From the NCBI RefSeq assembly GCF_023517775.1, contig NZ_CP082904.1, positions 2,294,001-2,358,000 of the forward strand: 64,000 bases of DNA, given 5' to 3'. Positions 59,610 through 64,000 of the stretch are shown piece after piece. This DNA comes from Mixta hanseatica (GTDB taxonomy: Bacteria; Pseudomonadota; Gammaproteobacteria; Enterobacterales; Enterobacteriaceae). The notes below the pieces were generated by a model, which was not told the origin of the DNA, ran no database searches, and saw only the letters and a program-made list of their open reading frames with translations. Position 1 is the stretch's first letter; the number at the start of each line of letters is the position of its first letter. Position numbers and translations under genes: made by a program.

Positions 59610-61235
59610 TTAATGTTGGGTTATGTAGTAATTCTTAATGTTCTGTCGGTCCTGCGCATCTTTGCCGCTGTAGCCGCCCACCCAGGGCTTCACCAGCCGC
59701 ACGCTGACGCGGTAATAGACCGGCACCAGCGCTGAATCTTTATCCAGCTGCGCTTCCGCCTGTTGATATAACCCGGCGCGCTGCGCATCGTCGGCCACCA
59801 GCGATTTCGCCATCAATGCATCAAATGCCGGGCTACGATAAAAGCCGGTATTGGTTGAAGAGTCGCTCAGCAGCATATTCAGGAAAGATGAAGGTTCGTT
59901 ATAGTCAGCACACCAGGTCGCGCGCGCCACGTCATAATTCCCCTCATGACGGGTATTCAGCATGGTTTTCCATTCCTGATTTTGCAGCGTGACGTTAGCG
60001 CCAAGATTTTTTTTCCACATTGAGGCGGCGGCGATAGCCTGCTTTTTATTTTGATCGGAGGTGTTATAGAGCAGCGTAAAGGTCAGCGGCTTTTGCGCAC
60101 TATAGCCCGCCGCGGCCAGCAACTGTTTTGCTGTGGCGTTGCGTTCTGCCTGCGTCTGAGTAAACCAGGCGGGCGCGGTAAATTTAGCCCCATTAATATA
60201 GGGCGGCGTAAAGCCAAAGGCGGGAATTTGCCCTTGCCCCATAATTTTTTCAGCGATGATTTGGCGATCCAGGGTTAATTTCACCGCCGTGCGCACCCGC
60301 GCATCATTAAACGGCGGACGCTGGTTATTCAATTCATAATAAAAAGTACACAGATAAGGACTAACATGCACCTGCGCGCCCAGCTCTTTTTTGAGCATCG
60401 GAAAGAGTTCGGGGGGAATCGCGCTGTTGGTAATATCAATACCGCCGCTACGATAACGGTTGACGTCGCTGGTTTCCGAGCTGATCGGCAAAAAGTTAGC
60501 GGTTTCAATCACCGTATGCGCATTATCCCAATAGCGCGGGTTGCGCTTCAGCGTAATTTTTTCATTTACCACCCAGCTGCTCAGCGTATAAGCCCCGTTG
60601 CCCACGTAATGCTCCGGGCGCGTCCATTTATCGCCCCACTGCTCAATAGTCTGGCGATGTACCGGCCTCAGCGCGGTATTTTCCAGCATTGCCGTAAAAT
60701 AAGGCACCGGCTGACTGAGCGTCACCTGCAGATGATGGTCATCCAGCGCTTTCACCCCTAATGCTGACGGCGGTTGTTTACCGGCAATAATCTCATCGAC
60801 ATTCACAATATGCGCGTACTGGAGAAAACTGGCATAAGGCGAAGCCGTTTTCGGATCCACCAGCCGTTGCCAGCTATAAACAAAATCTGCTGCCGTTACC
60901 GGGTCGCCATTGCTCCAGCGGGCATCCGGGCGCAGGGTAAATGTCCAGACATTATTTTGCTGCTGCCACTGCTGCGCAACGCCAGGCACCGGATGCCCCA
61001 TGTTATCCGTTGAAATCAGCCCTTCCAGCAAATTAGCAATGATATCGCTTTCCGGCACCCCTTCCGTCTTATGCGGATCCAGCGAGGCGACTTCGGTACC
61101 GTTATTAATGGTAAGGATTTGATCCTGAGCTAACTGAATGCCAGGCGGCACGCTGGCCGCCAGGGCATAACCAGACAAAGTCAGGAGAACGGCGACTGCA
61201 GCTTTGCCATAATATTGATGGATTGCTGAATTCAT
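59610..61235 (-). CDS. Second OppA-type peptide-binding protein (tandem paralogue)
   Basis: A 541-residue solute-binding protein with a signal peptide (about 1-26, ending GYALA), clearly homologous to the downstream OppA along its whole length (shared WSNGDPVTAADFVYSWQRLV-type core, TRWCADYNEPSSFL-like segment written here as WCADYNEPSSFLN, KNLGANVTLQNQEWKT). Divergence is spread along the protein, so it is an old duplication. I chose the ATG at 61235 (AAAAGG at about 4-5 bp); an in-frame GTG/TTG further back adds no signal. It could be an OppA with other peptide preferences or an MppA-like protein. Confidence 0.9.
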   Translation of the reverse strand: MNSAIHQYYGKAAVAVLLTLSGYALAASVPPGIQLAQDQILTINNGTEVASLDPHKTEGVPESDIIANLLEGLISTDNMGHPVPGVAQQWQQQNNVWTFTLRPDARWSNGDPVTAADFVYSWQRLVDPKTASPYASFLQYAHIVNVDEIIAGKQPPSALGVKALDDHHLQVTLSQPVPYFTAMLENTALRPVHRQTIEQWGDKWTRPEHYVGNGAYTLSSWVVNEKITLKRNPRYWDNAHTVIETANFLPISSETSDVNRYRSGGIDITNSAIPPELFPMLKKELGAQVHVSPYLCTFYYELNNQRPPFNDARVRTAVKLTLDRQIIAEKIMGQGQIPAFGFTPPYINGAKFTAPAWFTQTQAERNATAKQLLAAAGYSAQKPLTFTLLYNTSDQNKKQAIAAASMWKKNLGANVTLQNQEWKTMLNTRHEGNYDVARATWCADYNEPSSFLNMLLSDSSTNTGFYRSPAFDALMAKSLVADDAQRAGLYQQAEAQLDKDSALVPVYYRVSVRLVKPWVGGYSGKDAQDRQNIKNYYITQH

Positions 61236-61620
61236 AAACCTTTTGCTCGTAAAAGTAACCTGCAGGCTGTAAAGCAAAATCCGTTCTCACTTTGCCAGAG
61301 TCGGAAAAATCTTTAACCGGAAGTTAACAGATGAATTTTTCTTGTGCCAAAAACAAATAGTAAAAATGTTATCTATTTCTCTTTTATCATGATCGCCCAT
61401 AACACGGAAGCGTTATTTTTTCCGATAAATTATCGCTTAACCCTTTGATAATGAATAGAAAAAGGTATCACACCCTCTCACCAGCCCTGACTAAATTAGA
61501 TAATTACCTGGAAAACAAGCAAAGAATCATAACAATTGTTTTACATAGAATGATCATCTAAAGCCCGAGCGAAATGCCTGATAAAAGCCTTATAAATGAA
61601 AAAAATAACGCAGCAACTGA

Positions 61621-61636
61621 TGTGAAAATAATCACA
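61621..61636. promoter_or_regulatory. CRP consensus site upstream of the opp operon
   Basis: TGTGA-AAATAA-TCACA, both half-sites perfect. It is 386 bp upstream of the first binding-protein gene, so a distal promoter would be needed for direct activation. Confidence 0.6.
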
Positions 61637-61718
61637 TTTTTCTGGGGGAAAGAGAAAGATAGAGAAGCATTAGCAGATAAGCTAATAATTACCCTATTCT
61701 ATTAAGCGACATGAATAT

Positions 61719-61763
61719 TTGCACCAGAAAGAGGCATACAAAGCATGCGATTGCACCAGAAAG
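61719..61763. repeat. 13-bp direct repeat upstream of the opp operon
   Basis: TTGCACCAGAAAG occurs at 61719-61731 and again at 61751-61763, 32 bp apart, i.e. about three helical turns. TGCACC is the half-site of NtrC, but the facing half is absent. Confidence 0.55.
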
Positions 61764-61819
61764 GAGCAAAAAGGAATTAAAAAGGAAAATTAAGTCGTGT
61801 TGTGAACCCAGCGGGTAAT

Positions 61820-61842
61820 ACCGATGTAATAACTACATCGGT
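61820..61842 (-). terminator. Hairpin after ychE
   Basis: A perfect 9-bp stem (ACCGATGTA and complement) with a 5-nt loop, 10 bp past the ychE stop. The following minus-strand bases, ATTACC, are not T-rich. Confidence 0.6.
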
Positions 61843-61851
61843 GTGCAGAGA

Positions 61852-62499
61852 TTAATTAAGCAGCCCCGGGAAGCTGGCTTTAAGACCGGTCACGATAAAT
61901 TCAATGCCCAGCGCCATCAGTAATAACCCCATGATACGCGTAATCACGTTAATGCCCGTTTGCCCCAGCACCCGCACCATTACCGGCGCGGCGCGAAACA
62001 GCAGCCAACAGCAAAAAGCAAATAGCGCAATGGCAATGCTAAAAGCCAGCAGGTTGATCCAGCTGTGATAGCGCGTGCTCCAGACAATGGTCGAACTGAT
62101 CGCGCCCGGGCCAGCCATTAAGGGCAACGCCAGCGGTACCACGCCAATACTTTCGCGCACCGCCGTTTCTGATTTTTCCTGTTTATTCTGCTTATCCTCG
62201 CCCAGCTTACCGCTAATCATCGACATCGCAATCGTCACCACCAGTATGCCGCCGGCGATACGGAAAGAGTCAATGGATATGCCGAAGATATGCAGAATAG
62301 CGTCGCCCAGAAACAACGAGGTCCAGAGGATAATTGCCACGGCAAGGTTCGCCGTCAGGTTGGTTCGGTTTCTTTCCGCGGCCGGCTGATAGCTGGTCAT
62401 ACTGATAAAAACAGGAATAATGCCGATGGGATTCACCAGCGCAAACAGGCCAACAAAAAATTTAATATAGCCAGATAAATCCAGTGCAAGGGTATTCAC
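61852..62499 (-). CDS. ychE: MarC-family inner-membrane protein YchE
   Basis: A 215-residue polytopic protein, the same length as E. coli YchE, with six hydrophobic segments and the family stretches FALVNPIGIIPVFI near 16-30 and PLALPLMAGPGAISS in the middle. MarC/UPF0056 proteins have no firmly known role. It sits between opp and adhE in E. coli as well. Confidence 0.96.
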   Translation of the reverse strand: MNTLALDLSGYIKFFVGLFALVNPIGIIPVFISMTSYQPAAERNRTNLTANLAVAIILWTSLFLGDAILHIFGISIDSFRIAGGILVVTIAMSMISGKLGEDKQNKQEKSETAVRESIGVVPLALPLMAGPGAISSTIVWSTRYHSWINLLAFSIAIALFAFCCWLLFRAAPVMVRVLGQTGINVITRIMGLLLMALGIEFIVTGLKASFPGLLN

Positions 62500-62685
62500 A
62501 ACCTACTCCGCCAGTGCGCCAATGAAAACCGCCCTAATTTAATGTAAATATCATCTACTTGCCAGCGCCTAATGCCAGAATAATAAGCTTAACTTTTACC
62601 TATAAAGAGACGCAAAATCTGTTGTTAACAATTTGTTTAGCCTATGATGCGAAAACCTTCCGCTATAACAGTAGATGAGAAAATT

Positions 62686-62701
62686 TGTGATTACGGTCAA
62701 A
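62686..62701. promoter_or_regulatory. CRP-like site upstream of adhE
   Basis: TGTGA-TTACGG-TCAAA, one mismatch from the CRP consensus; 271 bp upstream of the adhE ATG. Confidence 0.4.
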
Positions 62702-62738
62702 AAAGAATCAAGCTGAAAGGAGTCAGCTTTAAGGAATA

Positions 62739-62752
62739 TTGATCTAAATCAA
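62739..62752. promoter_or_regulatory. FNR consensus site upstream of adhE
   Basis: TTGATCTAAATCAA, a perfect FNR consensus, 220 bp upstream of the adhE ATG, consistent with anaerobic induction of the gene. Confidence 0.65.
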
Positions 62753-62971
62753 CAAGCATCTACCCCGTTCCAGGTAAGCTGAGTCCATCAAAAGGAATTG
62801 ATAACGATGCGCTGCAGTTCAAAAGCGCCTTCGCCATAGAAACTCTTTCAGTAAACAGCATGGAGTAAGTAAAGCGCAAAACGCGTTATTTGCACGCTCC
62901 GTAAAGCGTAACGCCCCATCTTTCATCAGGCTTGTTTACTAAAAGAGTTTAACTTCCATCAGGAGAGCATT

Positions 62972-64000
62972 ATGGCCGTTACCAATGTCGCTGAACTTAA
63001 CGCACTTGTTGAACGTGTAAAACAAGCGCAGCGCGAATACGCCAATTTCACTCAAGAGCAGGTTGATAAAATTTTCCGCGCCGCCGCGCTGGCTGCTGCC
63101 GACGCGCGTATTCCGCTGGCAAAAATGGCGGTAGCAGAATCTGGCATGGGTATTGTGGAAGACAAAGTGATTAAAAACCACTTTGCGTCTGAGTATATTT
63201 ACAATGCTTATAAAGATGAAAAAACCTGCGGCATTCTGGAAACCGACGAAACCTTCGGTACCATCACGATTGCTGAACCCACCGGGCTGATTTGCGGTAT
63301 CGTTCCTACCACCAACCCAACCTCAACCGCTATTTTTAAAGCGCTGATTAGCCTTAAAACCCGTAACGGTATCATCTTCTCTCCGCATCCGCGTGCTAAA
63401 GACGCCACGAATAAAGCCGCAGATATTGTGCTGCAGGCCGCTATCGCCGCCGGTGCGCCGAAAGATATTATCGGTTGGATCGATCAGCCTTCCGTTGAGC
63501 TCTCTAATCAGCTGATGCACCATCCCGACATCAACCTGATCCTGGCAACCGGCGGTCCCGGTATGGTGAAAGCCGCCTACAGCTCCGGTAAACCGGCTAT
63601 CGGCGTGGGTGCGGGTAATACCCCTGTGGTTATCGACGAAACCGCCGATATCAAACGTGCCGTGGCGTCTATTCTGATGTCGAAAACCTTCGATAACGGC
63701 GTGATCTGCGCTTCAGAGCAGTCAGTTATCGTGGTGGACGCGGTATATGAGTCGGTACGTGAGCGTTTCGCCAGCCACGGCGGCTACCTGCTGCAGGGCG
63801 CCGAACTGAAAGCGGTACAGGATATCATTCTGAAAAATGGCGGCCTCAATGCGGCTATCGTGGGTCAGCCGGCGGTAAAAATTGCCGAAATGGCCGGCAT
63901 CAACGTACCGGCCAGCACTAAAATTCTGATTGGCGAAGTCCAGCGGGTCGATGAATCTGAACCTTTCGCTCACGAAAAACTGTCGCCGACGCTGGCGATG
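62972..64000 (+). CDS. adhE: Bifunctional aldehyde/alcohol dehydrogenase AdhE (5' part)
   Basis: The first 343 codons of adhE (about 890 in E. coli), running off the window. AGGAGAGC lies before the ATG and the frame begins MAVTNVAELNALVERVKQ. The part present is the aldehyde dehydrogenase domain, with AEPTGLICGIVPTTNPTSTA and the catalytic Cys in FDNGVICASEQS (near residue 250). The enzyme reduces acetyl-CoA to ethanol in two steps during fermentation. The truncation is due to the window edge, not damage. Confidence 0.98.
   Translation, partial: MAVTNVAELNALVERVKQAQREYANFTQEQVDKIFRAAALAAADARIPLAKMAVAESGMGIVEDKVIKNHFASEYIYNAYKDEKTCGILETDETFGTITIAEPTGLICGIVPTTNPTSTAIFKALISLKTRNGIIFSPHPRAKDATNKAADIVLQAAIAAGAPKDIIGWIDQPSVELSNQLMHHPDINLILATGGPGMVKAAYSSGKPAIGVGAGNTPVVIDETADIKRAVASILMSKTFDNGVICASEQSVIVVDAVYESVRERFASHGGYLLQGAELKAVQDIILKNGGLNAAIVGQPAVKIAEMAGINVPASTKILIGEVQRVDESEPFAHEKLSPTLAM

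Larger units (their letters stand above)
61236..61851. other. Upstream region of the opp operon
   Basis: A 616-bp AT-rich noncoding region. It contains a perfect CRP-type site, a 13-bp direct repeat and a hairpin after ychE, listed separately. The long distance to the first gene suggests a long leader or several regulators, as known for opp in E. coli (Lrp, GcvB), but I could not place those sites. No ORF with a ribosome site was found. Confidence 0.5.
62500..62971. other. Regulatory region between ychE and adhE
   Basis: A 472-bp noncoding region. It contains a CRP-like site (62686-62701), a 7-bp stem AAGCTGA/TCAGCTT (62710-62729) and an FNR consensus (62739-62752), all before a leader of about 200 bp. 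The E. coli adhE gene also has a long, structured leader. Confidence 0.55.

Noticed and set aside
61719..61763. Short CRISPR-like repeat
   Set aside because: Only two 13-bp copies with no further units or cas genes.
62972..64000. adhE as a truncated pseudogene
   Set aside because: The frame is open to the last base; the gene simply continues beyond the window.

Overview
The window is chromosomal backbone from a member of the Enterobacterales, most likely the Erwiniaceae (Pantoea/Mixta/Erwinia type). Almost every gene has a close counterpart in the E. coli trp-opp region. The accessory choices point away from Escherichia: trpG and trpD are separate genes, a DSF synthase gene (rpfF) sits next to pdeR, oppA is duplicated, and kch and yciEFG are absent. 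The genus is my inference. No rRNA, tRNA, CRISPR array, IS element or prophage was seen.

Layout. 1-5.1 kb: end of an unidentified gene, a CMD/AhpD-like protein, a LysR regulator, an exported S66 (LD-carboxypeptidase/MccF) peptidase, cheV and a small acidic protein. 5.1-9.7 kb: a candidate structured RNA, an orphan PTS EIICB and a YdeP-type molybdopterin oxidoreductase. 9.7-19.3 kb: rnb, a CstA-family transporter with its YbdD partner, pdeR/rpfR facing rpfF, then kdgT and araD. 19.7-29.5 kb: osmB, yciH-pyrF, lapB-lapA, pgpB, ribA, acnA, three very small genes (the ymiA group) and cysB. 29.8-39.3 kb: topA, yciN, sohB, yciK-btuR, rluB, a lipoprotein with a trypsin-like triad, yciO and trpH. 39.3-46.2 kb: trp promoter, leader and attenuator, then trpE-G-D-CF-B-A. 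46.2-53.8 kb: a BON lipoprotein, a 49-codon ORF, ompW, a YkgJ-type protein, yciC-yciB-yciA, tonB, yciI, yciY, clsA and yciU. 53.8-64 kb: oppF-D-C-B-A plus a second oppA, ychE, and the first 343 codons of adhE, cut by the window edge.

How the genes work together. The trp genes form one tightly coupled operon (TAATG junctions at trpE/G and trpB/A) with a TrpR-type operator and a Trp-codon leader before a 3:4 terminator. pdeR (PAS-GGDEF-EAL) and rpfF (crotonase-fold fatty-acid signal synthase) end 9 bp apart and form the two halves of an RpfF/RpfR diffusible-signal-factor system that would connect cell density to c-di-GMP. The opp genes form an oligopeptide importer with two binding proteins. 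lapA-lapB control LPS synthesis, and pgpB and clsA act on phospholipids, so envelope functions are strongly represented. FNR-type palindromes precede ompW and adhE, as expected for anaerobic control.

The most interesting items are the rpfF-rpfR pair, a nested multi-stem structure at 5.2-5.4 kb that may be an uncharacterised small RNA, a trp leader peptide whose frame runs through the antiterminator region, the trypsin-like lipoprotein at 37.1 kb, and the ymiA small-protein cluster with three hairpins in its leader.
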